From CAYGAW01 sp964347945 (GTDB taxonomy: Bacteria > Chloroflexota > Anaerolineae > UBA7937 > B3-Chlor): 59,205 nt of DNA. Shown here piece by piece: positions 1 through 8,225 of the stretch. Location of the stretch: NCBI GenBank assembly GCA_964347945.1, contig CAYGAW010000053.1, forward strand, positions 1 to 59,205. The letters run 5' to 3'. The notes under the pieces were generated by a model. The model did not search any database. It was given only the letters and a program-made list of their open reading frames with translations, and was not told where the DNA came from. Positions within the stretch are counted from its first letter, which is position 1; the number at the start of each line of letters is the position of its first letter. The translations under genes and the position numbers were made by a program.

Positions 1-202
1 GCCAAGCCCCATCCCTTGACGCCCGCTTTCAATAGCTGCATGATCAACTCCAGTTTGCCTAAGTGCTGGCGCCAACCACCTCAACAGCAAGGTAGCGCCT
101 TCGGTAGGCGAGCAAGTAGACCGGCAGGCCAAACGGGCCGAAGAGAACGACGACGAATGCCCACAGCACGCTCGTGCTCCAGTCTGAACCTTGGCAGCCA
201 GC

Positions 203-1295
203 CTACTCCCCGAGGGACATCGAGCGCACAAGTAGCTGCAATAGCACTCCCTCCAATATGAAAACAACAATAGGAAGCAATGTAGATACCGCCAAGCTGC
301 GCATGATAGACCGGGTATACGGCCACTCGGGCGCCTCTTTGACTCGATTCTCGACTCCGACCCAGGCTGAGAAGGAATCCAACAGCGCTGCCACGCCCTC
401 TATCTCCCCGCTCGCCACCCGCTCCTCCAACGCCGCTGATGAGGCTCTTAGACTGTCGCGCACGACTCTCAGTTGCCGCTCCTTGGCTTCGGCCATGACC
501 CTGTGAGTGTCGATCATATAAAGAACACTAGCACCGGCGCCAGGAAGAGCGGGATGTAAATGATGATGGTCTCGACAGTTATCGTGTACGGGCGAGCAAA
601 GACCACACTCAACGTGGTGCCGGCGATGAGGGCAAAGGCGATGGTCAGGCTCCAGCGCCCGATGGCTTCCAGGGGCTTCAGGTTGAAGATATCGATCTCC
701 AGCCGGCGACTGGCAGCTTCGTGAAAAGCCTGGTACCGGAAAGTGCGACGTAGATGAACCAGCCTGTCAAGCCAAGACCCAGCGCCCCGGTCAGCAGTAG
801 GTACAGTCTTACCCAGAATGGGAAGAGGTTCGACCAAGAACGAGTGAGCGCCAACGCAGCCACCGCGCTGATGCCCAGAGCCAGCCACTCTCTGCGTCGG
901 TTGAAGAGGGGCGCCTCGGCCACAAGTTGCCGATAGTTGTCATCACTTTTCGGCACCAGCGGTCGAAAGGCCTTGATGGCGCTATCGCGTGATCGTCTGA
1001 GGACTGCCTGAATCGACACGAGGTACACGATGATCGCCGGGAACAGCATGAGGGTCCGCCATAGAGGAACATCGAGCGGCCACGTCAGCAGACCGTCCAG
1101 GTACATAGCGCCAGCCAGAATCAGGATCAAGACCAGGCCCACCGCAACTGTTATCTGGAGCCACGACAGCCGGCTTCGCTCTATCAGGTCCTCTATCAAG
1201 GTGGAAGGGGTGGTGATGCTGGTGGTTATTGTGGCCGCTTTTTCCGAATCAGTCCTCACTCTCTCCTCCATCGTAAGCCTTTTGGCCGGCAGCAC
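203..1295 (-). pseudogene. multi-spanning membrane protein broken by two frameshifts
   Basis: Three overlapping reading frames read as one membrane protein. Frame one (1295 to 678) starts with a charged N-terminus, has hydrophobic segments around residues 46-70 and 77-97, and a second pair near residues 135-185. The sequence then continues sensibly only in a second frame (ending at 514, with segments IGRWSLTIAFALIAG and TIIIYIPLFLAPVLVFFI). It continues again in a third frame beginning MIDTHRVMAEAKER and ending at 203 with a last hydrophobic helix. The first switch lies near 728-745; the second is at an ATGA overlap near 514-517. The ATGA junction could in principle be translational coupling, but the helical continuity argues for one ancestral gene. 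I do not recognise the family. Decay and assembly indels cannot be separated from sequence alone. Confidence 0.6.
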
Positions 1296-1495
1296 CCTGG
1301 TATGGGCGGTACTCTAGGGCGTTGTACTCCCTGGTTCACCCGGCACAGCTGCCTGTTCCGTTTGCCAGTTGTCGGCCAGAGAGCATGGATGTTTGCCTAG
1401 CACTGCATCGCTCCTCTGATGGCCTTCCTACTTGGCGGGCCGCCGCCGACGACTTGCCGTTGTGCAGTGGCGCTCGGCCTGTTAGCCGCCATCCT

Positions 1496-1771
1496 TCAGG
1501 CCTCTTGTGCGCGATCCTTCGCCTCAAACCGGTCAAGCATCTCGCGGCACATCTTCGTCGTTTCTTCTCTCTGCTCCGGGTGCATCATGCAAGGACAACA
1601 CTTCATCATCTCGGACATCCGCTCCTCCATGAAGCAACCCACCTCTTTGGCACGCATCTTCCCACAGCACTGCTCCATCATGGATGGCATCGCATCCATC
1701 CACGACCGCATGTCCTCTGGGTCTATGTCGCCGAACATCTCCTCCATCCACTTCGGCATCACGGTCTGCAT
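1496..1771 (-). CDS. Met/Cys-rich small protein of unknown function
   Basis: This 91-residue protein contains 18 methionines and 7 cysteines, including two CC pairs (EQCCGK and KCCPCMM) and a trailing MCREM. The rest is mostly acidic and helical (PEDMRSWMDAMPSMMEQ). There is no signal peptide or membrane segment, so it is probably cytosolic. The composition suggests binding of a soft metal such as copper or an iron-sulfur cluster; that is inference from composition only. A purine-rich stretch (AGAAGAGAAAAGG) precedes the ATG; the in-frame ATG four codons later is an alternative start. It lies alone between a membrane protein and a CPBP protease gene, with no operon partner. I do not recognise a named family. 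Confidence 0.6.
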   Translation of the reverse strand: MQTVMPKWMEEMFGDIDPEDMRSWMDAMPSMMEQCCGKMRAKEVGCFMEERMSEMMKCCPCMMHPEQREETTKMCREMLDRFEAKDRAQEA

Positions 1772-2130
1772 CCTTTTCTCTTCTAGCTACTTTCTCTCAC
1801 CGATACTGTCAGGTGGGCCAGCGGCATTGAAACGCATTGTACAGCCCACATGGCAATCTGGCAACCGTCAAGAGTCACGTGCTATCCAGTCGATTGGTGC
1901 TTCCGGCAGGTGCACCAGCAAGTCGTACCCGGTCGGGGTCAATCGCACCTGTATACGGCCACAGACGTCCGCCGTGTCCCATAGTCGATCTCCAAGTCAC
2001 CCACGGTGAGCGATGCTCGTGTTACGGTCGACGTCTGAGCTGCGCGCCGCATCCCCGGTCGCCTCCAGCGAGTGGTTAGGCAGCAGACTCATTGAGAATT
2101 CCGAGTGATTGCAGTTCATGTTGCTGTGGT
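1772..2130. other. gene-free stretch with a repeat-like segment
   Basis: No convincing gene lies between the Met/Cys-rich protein and the CPBP protease. On the minus strand, 2042-2081 begins GCCTAAC and reads in one frame as NHSLEATGDAAR. From memory this phrase recurs in many spurious environmental ORFs, so it is probably a dispersed repeat and not a gene. That is recollection, not a search result. Confidence 0.3.
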
Positions 2131-2949
2131 CTACTGTGGTTGTCGCACAAGCGTCCTTCCAAATCTCGCGACCACGATAGCAGCAGGAATCCACAAGACG
2201 ACAGCATAGACCGCAAACCACAGCGTCCCTTGCGCTGGCGAGATTGCTTCAGGACCAAAGATGACCAAGAAACCGGATGAACTTGCGTGTGTGAGCTGAG
2301 CGAGCAATAGGCTCCCGGTGTTGGAGTATATCCAAACTAGGAGAACCCGCATGGCCGTCATGGCCACGAACCACATGGCGATAAAGCGGGGCACCCAATA
2401 TACGCCATAGATGCCAGCCTCGCCCAAGTAGCCAGCCATCGCGTGCCATAATCCGTGGAGGAGCCCCAAATAGATCGTGGCGCGCCAAGTACCGGATTTC
2501 TTTTCCATCCTCGGGAAGGCAAATCCCATCCATCCGATTTCTTCGATGAAACCGGCCAGCAAGCCGAGTAGGATGCCAATGGCGATGAAGTTGGGGGCAA
2601 AATCTGGGGAGACAAGGATGGTGAGTGACCAGAGGACCCCCAGGATGAGCACGGGAAAGATGAGGAGCGCCACTGCGTACCAGCGCAGACTGATCCGCCA
2701 CTCGAGCACTCGTGAAAAGAGACCTCGAAGCCCTATCTTCCCATCGACTAAATAGGTCATTGCGATTCCTGCAATGAATGGCCCAGCCAGCATCAGTGGT
2801 CCCATGCGCATCGCATCCTCGAGCCCCAGTAGTTCTCCGCGTAGGAACTTCGGCCCTCCGATCGCAAAGCTGCCACCCCAGGATATTAGGTAGGCAAGGA
2901 TGAAGTAGCTGGCAAGAGGAAAGCGTTGAATAAGTGACTTGATCTTCAT
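2131..2949 (-). CDS. CPBP family intramembrane metalloprotease
   Basis: This 272-residue polytopic membrane protein belongs to the CPBP/CAAX (Abi) glutamic protease family, which cleaves substrates in the membrane. Family motifs are visible: FIEEIGWMGFAF, the EExxx(R/W)G glutamate pair near residues 136-137, and LLHGLWHA, supplying histidines near 165 and 169. LTHASSSGF near residue 230 is probably the third motif. About seven hydrophobic segments are apparent. The ATG at 2949 is chosen because AAGGAGA sits seven bases upstream; a GTG one codon earlier is possible. No neighbour suggests its substrate. Bacterial members have been linked to bacteriocin immunity and protein maturation, but nothing here points to either. 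Confidence 0.85.
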   Translation of the reverse strand: MKIKSLIQRFPLASYFILAYLISWGGSFAIGGPKFLRGELLGLEDAMRMGPLMLAGPFIAGIAMTYLVDGKIGLRGLFSRVLEWRISLRWYAVALLIFPVLILGVLWSLTILVSPDFAPNFIAIGILLGLLAGFIEEIGWMGFAFPRMEKKSGTWRATIYLGLLHGLWHAMAGYLGEAGIYGVYWVPRFIAMWFVAMTAMRVLLVWIYSNTGSLLLAQLTHASSSGFLVIFGPEAISPAQGTLWFAVYAVVLWIPAAIVVARFGRTLVRQPQ

Positions 2950-2952
2950 CAC

Positions 2953-3270
2953 ATATCTCCTTTTTCAGAGACAAGAAGGCCTCGAAAAGGCCCACAGGAA
3001 ACCATGGCAAGGTTGGAGCTCCTATGTACGGTTTCGATGGCTAAGAAAACTCCCAAATGCCGCCCAACTATTGAGTATATGGATTCCACCTCTACCTCTG
3101 GTTTCACCATCATAGACAGAATCCGCTTGTCCCACCCCACTGGTTGCCATTGCAGGGTTTTTCCGGATAACAGCCCTCCCTACATCTCCTCTCCGGAATC
3201 TTTGTGAGGTTGGCAAGTAGGCCCACTATGTAGCGGAATCACAAGAAGACAACGCGTCCTGGAGGGACAC
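2953..3270. other. gene-free stretch
   Basis: Apart from the ribosome-binding region of the CPBP gene at its left end, I see no gene, hairpin or repeat here. Short open frames on both strands lack ribosome binding sites and have low-complexity or random-looking translations. Confidence 0.4.
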
Positions 3271-3271
3271 G

Positions 3272-3325
3272 ATGCAACTTACTGACAAGAAACCGCTCGG
3301 CCAGGTGCGTGACGCCATCCGCCTA
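3272..3325 (+). pseudogene. possible 5' stub of a tyrosine recombinase gene
   Basis: An ATG at 3272 follows a good Shine-Dalgarno (GGAGGG at 3261). It encodes MQLTDKKPLGQVRDAIRL, then diverges into an unrelated tail and stops within about 50 codons. QVRDAIRL closely resembles the N-terminal arm-domain start of integron-type and XerC-like integrases (family knowledge: QVRDAIRLKHYS is a frequent beginning). The catalytic R-H-R-Y domain is absent from all frames nearby. I read it as a truncated integrase whose 3' part was lost. With only about 18 matching residues it could be coincidence. Confidence 0.35.
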
Positions 3326-3599
3326 CCGTGCTATCGAGTCCACTGGTGCTCCCCACACGCTAGACAGGCGTCGGCAAACTCCCATCGCTTGCATCTCAGC
3401 CGCGGTACGACTTGAGGGCGTACGCCGCCCCAACTGTCCCGGCCTCGCCGCCCAGTCATTCCATCACGCCATTGCCGAGCTCGCTTCCCCACCCGCTCGT
3501 CTCGCCGGTCCTCCTTGTGCGCGTGCACTCTGGTGCCTATATCAGATCCACTGGGGTGAGACGGCGCGGGCCACTTCCAGTGATCAGCTTGCAACTTAG
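3326..3599. other. gene-free stretch 3' of the integrase-like stub
   Basis: Open frames on both strands here give Arg/Pro/Ala-rich translations without family motifs or ribosome binding sites. Nothing else was recognised. Confidence 0.35.
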
Positions 3600-4532
3600 C
3601 TACGCATCCTCATCGAAGAGAGGCGTACTCAGGTACCTCTCGCCCGTGTCAGGGAGCACAACCACGATGAGCTTGCCCTCGCTCTCCTGCCTTTTCGCCA
3701 CTTGAAGCGCGGCGAAGGCAGCGGCCCCGGAGGAAATCCCAGCCAGAATGCCTTCTTCTCTGGCTAGGCGGCGAGCCATAGCCCTGGCATCCTCATCCTC
3801 CACTCTAATCACTTCGTCCACGACGCCCAGATTCAGGACTTCAGGGACAAACCCAGCGCCGATCCCTTGGATCTTATGAGGCCCAGGTTCACCGCCGGAT
3901 AGAACAGGTGACTTGACAGGCTCCACAGCTACAGCCTTGAATCCGGGCTTACGAGGCTTCAGCACCTCAGCCACGCCAGTGATCGTGCCTCCCGTCCCGA
4001 CCCCAGCAACCAGGATATCAACCTGTCCATCAGTATCCTCCCAGATCTCCTCAGCGGTTGTGCGACGGTGAATCTCAGGGTTAGCCGGATTCTTGAACTG
4101 CTGGGGGATGAAGTAGCGAGCATCATCAGCCGCCAGCTCCTCCGCCCGCCGTACTGCACCTGGCATGCCCTCGCTGCCGGGCGTCAGGATGAGCTCTGCT
4201 CCGAAAACGTGCAGGAGCTTCCTGCGCTCAATGCTCATCGTGTCCGGCATAGTCAACACGAGCTTGTAACCCTTGCAAGCACACACGAAAGCCAGGCCGA
4301 TTCCCGTGTTCCCACTGGTCGGCTCCAAGATGATGGTGTCCTCTCCTATCAATCCCTCAACCTCGGCAGCCTCGATCATGCTGAGACCTATTCTGTCCTT
4401 AACGCTGGATAAGGGGTTGAACGACTCCAGCTTGGCCAGCACAGTGGCTTCGAGGCCGACACCGATCCTCCTCATCCGCACCAACGGCGTGTTGCCGATC
4501 GTTTCTGTAATGTCTTCGTAAACTCGTGGCAT
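3600..4532 (-). CDS. cysK: cysteine synthase (O-acetylserine sulfhydrylase)
   Basis: This 310-residue PLP enzyme makes L-cysteine from O-acetylserine and sulfide in the cytosol. Visible family features are the N-terminal TIGNTPLVRM, the PLP lysine in NPLSSVKDRIG (K45 from the chosen start), the substrate loop EPTSGNTGIGLAF, the phosphate-binding GVGTGGTITG, and KIQGIGAGFVP near residue 220. The ATG at 4532 is preferred because GGGGAGG lies seven bases upstream; an in-frame start eight codons earlier would overlap cysE. It follows cysE by 13 bp and the Rrf2 regulator lies further upstream, so the three genes probably form one operon. Length is normal for the family. Confidence 0.96.
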   Translation of the reverse strand: MPRVYEDITETIGNTPLVRMRRIGVGLEATVLAKLESFNPLSSVKDRIGLSMIEAAEVEGLIGEDTIILEPTSGNTGIGLAFVCACKGYKLVLTMPDTMSIERRKLLHVFGAELILTPGSEGMPGAVRRAEELAADDARYFIPQQFKNPANPEIHRRTTAEEIWEDTDGQVDILVAGVGTGGTITGVAEVLKPRKPGFKAVAVEPVKSPVLSGGEPGPHKIQGIGAGFVPEVLNLGVVDEVIRVEDEDARAMARRLAREEGILAGISSGAAAFAALQVAKRQESEGKLIVVVLPDTGERYLSTPLFDEDA

Positions 4533-4545
4533 CCTTGTGCCTCCC

Positions 4546-5511
4546 CTAGTATCCAACCTTGTACTTCAGATCTGGCTCCTTGATCATCACCACGGCTTTG
4601 GGCGGCACGGAATGCGTCAACCAAACGCTCCCACCTACGACCGAGCCGGCACCAACGACTGTGTCACCGCCTAGGATAGTCGCACCTGCGTAGATGATCA
4701 CTCCGTCCTGTATAGTCGGGTGACGCTTGTATCCTCGCTCGAGAGAACCGTCGGGCGCCCTCCGAAATCCATAACCGCCCAGAGTGACTCCCTGATAGAG
4801 GGTAACGTTGTCGCCGATTTCCGTCGTCTCACCTATCACCACTCCAGTCCCGTGATCGATGAAGAAGTTCGAACCGATGGTCGCCCCTGGATGAATATCG
4901 ATACTGGTTATGCTGTGAGCATATTCCGTCATCATGCGGGGGATGAAGGGTACTTCTTGCAGCCACAGCTCATGAGACAGCCGATAGATGGTAACGGCTA
5001 ACACCCCCGGATAGCTGAGGACGATCTCTTCTAGGCTTCTGGCAGCAGGATCCCGGTCAAAGGCTGCCTTGACATCGCCCATCAGCACCTTGCGCAGCGC
5101 TGGGATCTTCTGCAAGAATCTCGTCGCCTGCGCCTGACCCAACTTCCGGCATTGGTTGCATAGCTCGCCAGACTCAATGCAGCCATGACGTACACTCAGG
5201 GAAACCTGCACCGACAGCTTGTTGAATACTTGCAAGGTCTTGTCGCGCACGTAGTCAGCAAAATCGCCCGGATCTGAATCCCGCTCTCCAAAGAATCCGG
5301 GGTAGATCAGGTTCCGCAGATCTTCGAGTAGCTCGGCGACTTCACTGCGAGAAGGGAATGAGATCGCGCCCCCATCAACAATGCTCTCCTGGCAGCTCTC
5401 CAACATGGCATCAACCGCAGCAGCCAATTCCTTCTTGGAGCCTCTAGTTAGGTCAAACTCAGTGTCCAAAACTCCTCCCATCGACGGTGTGTCCAGTTCC
5501 TCTCCTTGCAT
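4546..5511 (-). CDS. cysE: serine O-acetyltransferase
   Basis: This enzyme acetylates L-serine with acetyl-CoA, the committed step of cysteine synthesis, giving the substrate of the CysK encoded just downstream. The 321-residue protein has a long helical N-terminal domain (to about residue 190) and a left-handed beta-helix of hexapeptide repeats. Catalytic signatures are DIHPGATIG, FIDHGTGVVIGE, and the glycine-rich loop VTLGGYGF. The long N-terminus resembles the EpsC/SRPI-type form more than short Firmicute CysE. GAGGAGG sits six bases before the ATG. It probably forms the cysteine synthase complex with CysK, as in other bacteria (inference). Confidence 0.95.
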   Translation of the reverse strand: MQGEELDTPSMGGVLDTEFDLTRGSKKELAAAVDAMLESCQESIVDGGAISFPSRSEVAELLEDLRNLIYPGFFGERDSDPGDFADYVRDKTLQVFNKLSVQVSLSVRHGCIESGELCNQCRKLGQAQATRFLQKIPALRKVLMGDVKAAFDRDPAARSLEEIVLSYPGVLAVTIYRLSHELWLQEVPFIPRMMTEYAHSITSIDIHPGATIGSNFFIDHGTGVVIGETTEIGDNVTLYQGVTLGGYGFRRAPDGSLERGYKRHPTIQDGVIIYAGATILGGDTVVGAGSVVGGSVWLTHSVPPKAVVMIKEPDLKYKVGY

Positions 5512-5645
5512 GTAACCTCCTCACGAATCAATCCAGGCGGTTGGCGCCCCCCACCAGTGTCCTCCTGTCGCGGAAACAGTCCACGGCGCAAAGCAATCCT
5601 CCTGCGCAATCTCACGCGGTGAAGTCTGCGCTGCAGATTGGTGCT

Positions 5646-6080
5646 CTATGCCATTGACGAGGCAGCCTGCTTGCTGTGGACGCGACGGGCCAAGTCCTCA
5701 AGCGTAGTGGATTCTAGTATGTCCATGCAGGCGCGATGCATCTCAGCGCACACCTCCTGCGTGACGCAGGTATCCCTCCTGTCGCACGCCTCGGAGCCAG
5801 TCACGCACTCGACGAGACCCTTCCTTGCTTCGAAGATGCTGTAGATCTCTCGCAGCTTCATCTGAGTGGGGTGTCTGGCGAGTCTGTGTCCTCCTGGGAC
5901 GCCGCGCACAGTCCTGATCAGGCCCGCGGAGCGAAGGGAGACCAGTGGGTGCTCCAAGTACTTGCGGGAAACCTGCTGGCGGGCGCCTATCTCCCTGGCG
6001 CTGACTACTCCGTCATTATAGTTCAGAGCCAGATCCAGCATAGCTCTCGTGCCATAGCGAGTCCTGATGCTAAGTTTCAT
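5646..6080 (-). CDS. Rrf2-family transcriptional regulator (CymR/IscR-like)
   Basis: This 144-residue protein has an N-terminal winged helix (KLSIRTRYGTRAMLDLA, then QQVSRKYLEHPL recognition helix, then a GLIRTVRGVPGG wing typical of Rrf2). Five cysteines follow, at residues 92, 99, 105, 111 and 118. The first three have nearly the spacing of the IscR iron-sulfur ligands, so it could sense Fe-S status. CymR-type members without a cluster instead sense the CysK complex. Its position directly upstream of cysE-cysK supports control of cysteine synthesis. A small palindrome just upstream may be its own operator. The DNA-binding role is sure; the signal is not. Confidence 0.9.
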   Translation of the reverse strand: MKLSIRTRYGTRAMLDLALNYNDGVVSAREIGARQQVSRKYLEHPLVSLRSAGLIRTVRGVPGGHRLARHPTQMKLREIYSIFEARKGLVECVTGSEACDRRDTCVTQEVCAEMHRACMDILESTTLEDLARRVHSKQAASSMA

Positions 6081-6092
6081 TATGGTGTCCTA

Positions 6093-6106
6093 ATCCTATA
6101 GGTATA
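6093..6106. promoter_or_regulatory. palindrome upstream of the Rrf2 gene, candidate operator
   Basis: The symmetric core CCTATAGG lies in an A/T-rich stretch about 15-25 bases before the regulator start. Rrf2 proteins commonly autoregulate through A/T-rich palindromes at this kind of position. The assignment rests on location and symmetry only. A TTGACA-like hexamer on the minus strand at 6139-6144 has no well-spaced -10. Confidence 0.3.
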
Positions 6107-6265
6107 GTTGAAATTCTGCACTACAAGAGCCGTACATGTCAAGCGGTGGTCTCTTGACGAGTAGTCGAGTCCGCCTCTCGCTGGAGCAGCAGCCCAGCGG
6201 CGCAGACCGGTTCCCATTTCGCCCCTTTTGCGCTTTCCCAAGCAACTGTGATAGCATGTTATGAA

Positions 6266-7078
6266 ATGACCGAGCACTTGACTGGTCAGCCCGATGTGAA
6301 CATCGAACTGGTAAAGGACTGGCTGCGCGAGGCAGGAAGGATCGCGCTGAGCCATTTCAATCGGGTGGAGGGCACCTGCAAGCCGGACCGATCGCTGGTT
6401 ACCGACGCCGACTACGAGATAGAGGAGTTGCTGACAGGCTATCTGAGAGCCACCTATCCCCAACACGGAATCATCGGAGAAGAAAAGGCCAATGATGTTC
6501 GTGGCGATTGCGTCTGGGCCATCGACCCGCTGGACGGCACACGATCCTTCTTGGCTGGCCTTCCCGTATGGGGCGTCTCCATCGGCTTGCTGTGGCGATG
6601 GGAGCCGTGGCTCGGCGTGTTCCATATGCCCTTACTCGACGACTGGTACTACAGCGCCAGTCCCACAAGTGGTGCCTTCTGGAACGACCAACCGATCCGG
6701 TGTCCAGCTAGGGATGAGTGGGACGAGAATAGCCTGCTTTGCGTGCCCTCTGACATCCACCGCCGCTATGACATAGATTTCCCTGGGATAACACGTGCCC
6801 TTGGCAGCACTGCGGCTCATCTCTGCTTCGTGGCCCGTGGAAATGCGATCGCCATGCTCATGGACAACCCTGGCATCTGGGATATCGCCGCTGGCGCTGC
6901 CATCCTCCTGGCAGCCGGCGGCACCCTGCGCTTTCTGGGCGGCACGGGGGTCGACCTGCAAAGTTTGCTAGAGGACGGCACATCCCAGCAGCCCATTCTG
7001 GGAGCGCATCCCCTACTCATCGATCGCATCGCGCATCGCATCAGGCCCAGAGGCGCAGCCGACCACACCGCACACTGA
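6266..7078 (+). CDS. inositol monophosphatase family protein
   Basis: This 270-residue Mg-dependent phosphatase of the IMPase/HisN/CysQ superfamily shows the metal-binding triad: GIIGEEKA, AIDPLDGTRSFLAGLPVWG, and GIWDIAAGA near the C-terminus. TDADYEIEELL supplies the upstream aspartates. The substrate could be inositol phosphate, histidinol phosphate or PAP; the motifs do not decide, although the cysteine operon next door is compatible with sulfur metabolism. The start is ambiguous: GTG at 6248 or ATG at 6266, neither with a Shine-Dalgarno. A possible promoter (TTGCGC at 6228, TAGCAT at 6252) would place transcription start at about the ATG, so a leaderless message is possible. Confidence 0.85.
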   Translation: MTEHLTGQPDVNIELVKDWLREAGRIALSHFNRVEGTCKPDRSLVTDADYEIEELLTGYLRATYPQHGIIGEEKANDVRGDCVWAIDPLDGTRSFLAGLPVWGVSIGLLWRWEPWLGVFHMPLLDDWYYSASPTSGAFWNDQPIRCPARDEWDENSLLCVPSDIHRRYDIDFPGITRALGSTAAHLCFVARGNAIAMLMDNPGIWDIAAGAAILLAAGGTLRFLGGTGVDLQSLLEDGTSQQPILGAHPLLIDRIAHRIRPRGAADHTAH

Positions 7079-7141
7079 TCACTTCGCCCTCCTGGCGCGC
7101 CCTGCAGCCCGTTCCCAGGGCCAGAGGCTATTCACCGCCGC

Positions 7142-7171
7142 TTGCTCTGTCCTTCTGTTCGAGGCTACAAT
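7142..7171 (+). promoter_or_regulatory. sigma-70 promoter for the HAD gene
   Basis: TTGCTC at 7142 and TACAAT at 7166 are separated by 18 bp, and the gene starts 33 bases downstream behind AAGGGAGG. The -10 matches five of six consensus bases. Confidence 0.55.
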
Positions 7172-7204
7172 GGCGCACAGGGTAGCATCCCAAGGGAGGT
7201 ATTG

Positions 7205-7894
7205 ATGGTTGGAGCGTTCTTCGACGTCGTAGGCACGATCTACAAAGGAGCTTTCTGGAGGGACATCTCTCAGCATCACCGAGAGCAGAAGCGAAACCGC
7301 TTCTGGGTATGGGCCTATGTCATTTGGCACATGGCTGGTTGGCCGCTCAACTTGGCAGGGCTGCTCAGCCAGAAAAGCTGGTACGAAGCCTGGGCCCGCG
7401 ATATGGGTTGGCTGCTTCGCGGCTTCACGGTGGAAGAGGCACAGGAGTTGTTCGACTGGATCACCGATGAGCGGTTCGTCCCCGATCTGCGCTCGGACAT
7501 CATGGATATCTTGCGTGATCATCAGTCCAAGGGTCATGTCGTCGCGCTGGTATCTGGTAGCCCCCAGCGCCTGCTGGATATGATCGCCTCCCGCTTGGAA
7601 ATACAACACGCCGTGGGGACTGCGTTCGAAATCAAAGACGGCCGGTATACCGGCAAGATTGCCGGGCCACTGGTTATGTATGAGGGCAAGATGGCAGTGC
7701 TGCAAGATTTCGCTGCCCAGAATGCCATCTTGATTGATTGGGGAGACAGTTACGCATACGGAGATAGCCGATCCGACATAGAACTCCTCAAGAGCGTCGG
7801 CCATCCTGTGGCAGTGTACCCCGACGAACAACTGAAAGGGCTCGCCCTGGAGAGAGGCTGGAAGATCATCGGCGAGCGTGAGCCCCGAACTTAA
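7205..7894 (+). CDS. HAD-superfamily (subfamily IB) phosphatase-like protein with altered motif I
   Basis: The 229-residue sequence has HAD-IB layout: motif I AFFDVVGTIYKG at the N-terminus, an alpha-helical cap (residues about 15-90), motif II LVSGSPQRLLDM, the lysine in MYEGKMAVLQ, and motif IV YGDSRSDIELL. In normal family members motif I is DxDGT; here the nucleophile Asp7 is kept but the second Asp, the general acid/base, is Val9. The protein may therefore be a weak phosphatase, a phosphotransferase or inactive. HAD-IB relatives include SerB and acyl-phosphate-type lipid phosphatases. The ATG at 7205 has a strong Shine-Dalgarno (GGGAGG). Confidence 0.85.
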   Translation: MVGAFFDVVGTIYKGAFWRDISQHHREQKRNRFWVWAYVIWHMAGWPLNLAGLLSQKSWYEAWARDMGWLLRGFTVEEAQELFDWITDERFVPDLRSDIMDILRDHQSKGHVVALVSGSPQRLLDMIASRLEIQHAVGTAFEIKDGRYTGKIAGPLVMYEGKMAVLQDFAAQNAILIDWGDSYAYGDSRSDIELLKSVGHPVAVYPDEQLKGLALERGWKIIGEREPRT

Positions 7895-8225
7895 CCCTTC
7901 CATTCGCACTTGACAGCCTGGATCCCACACCCTTCGTCACGATGGTTGGGGTCTTTCTTCTTCTGCCTCAATCATACGGCATTCCCCTCCTCCACGAATA
8001 TGCACTGTGGTCGCCGTCCGACCCATCCTCTGAGAAATGTGAAGCGCATAGTCTCATCGCGATTTATCTTCATAGCGTCGCCACCCCTCTGCAGAAGCCT
8101 TGACAGGCCGGGCGCGAGCACGTATAATTGCTGACGCCGAGACGTTCAGTTGGACAACGGCTGGTCAGTCGTTGGCTCCCCTTTCTCTGGCACTTCTTCT
8201 GGGTTCGCGCAAAGGAGGATGTTGA
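7895..8225. other. intergenic region with leader of the first receiver-GAF gene
   Basis: No gene is seen. The only recognised elements are a consensus promoter at 8100-8128 and the ribosome binding site AAAGGAGG near 8211; the resulting leader is about 90 nt. Confidence 0.5.
8100..8128 (+). promoter_or_regulatory. consensus sigma-70 promoter of the first receiver-GAF gene
   Basis: TTGACA at 8100-8105, a 17-bp spacer and TATAAT at 8123-8128 match the housekeeping consensus at all twelve positions. The gene starts about 90 bases downstream. A perfect promoter suggests strong constitutive expression, unusual for a signalling protein. Confidence 0.85.

Noticed and set aside
1..202. Short open frames at the left edge
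   Set aside because: Arg/Pro-rich shadows without motifs; nothing can be supported there.
6139..6144. TTGACA-like hexamer upstream of the Rrf2 gene
   Set aside because: No -10 element at an acceptable distance.
7079..7930. 283-codon minus-strand open frame
   Set aside because: It lies antisense to the HAD gene, which has clear motifs, a promoter and a ribosome binding site; the translation has no family features.
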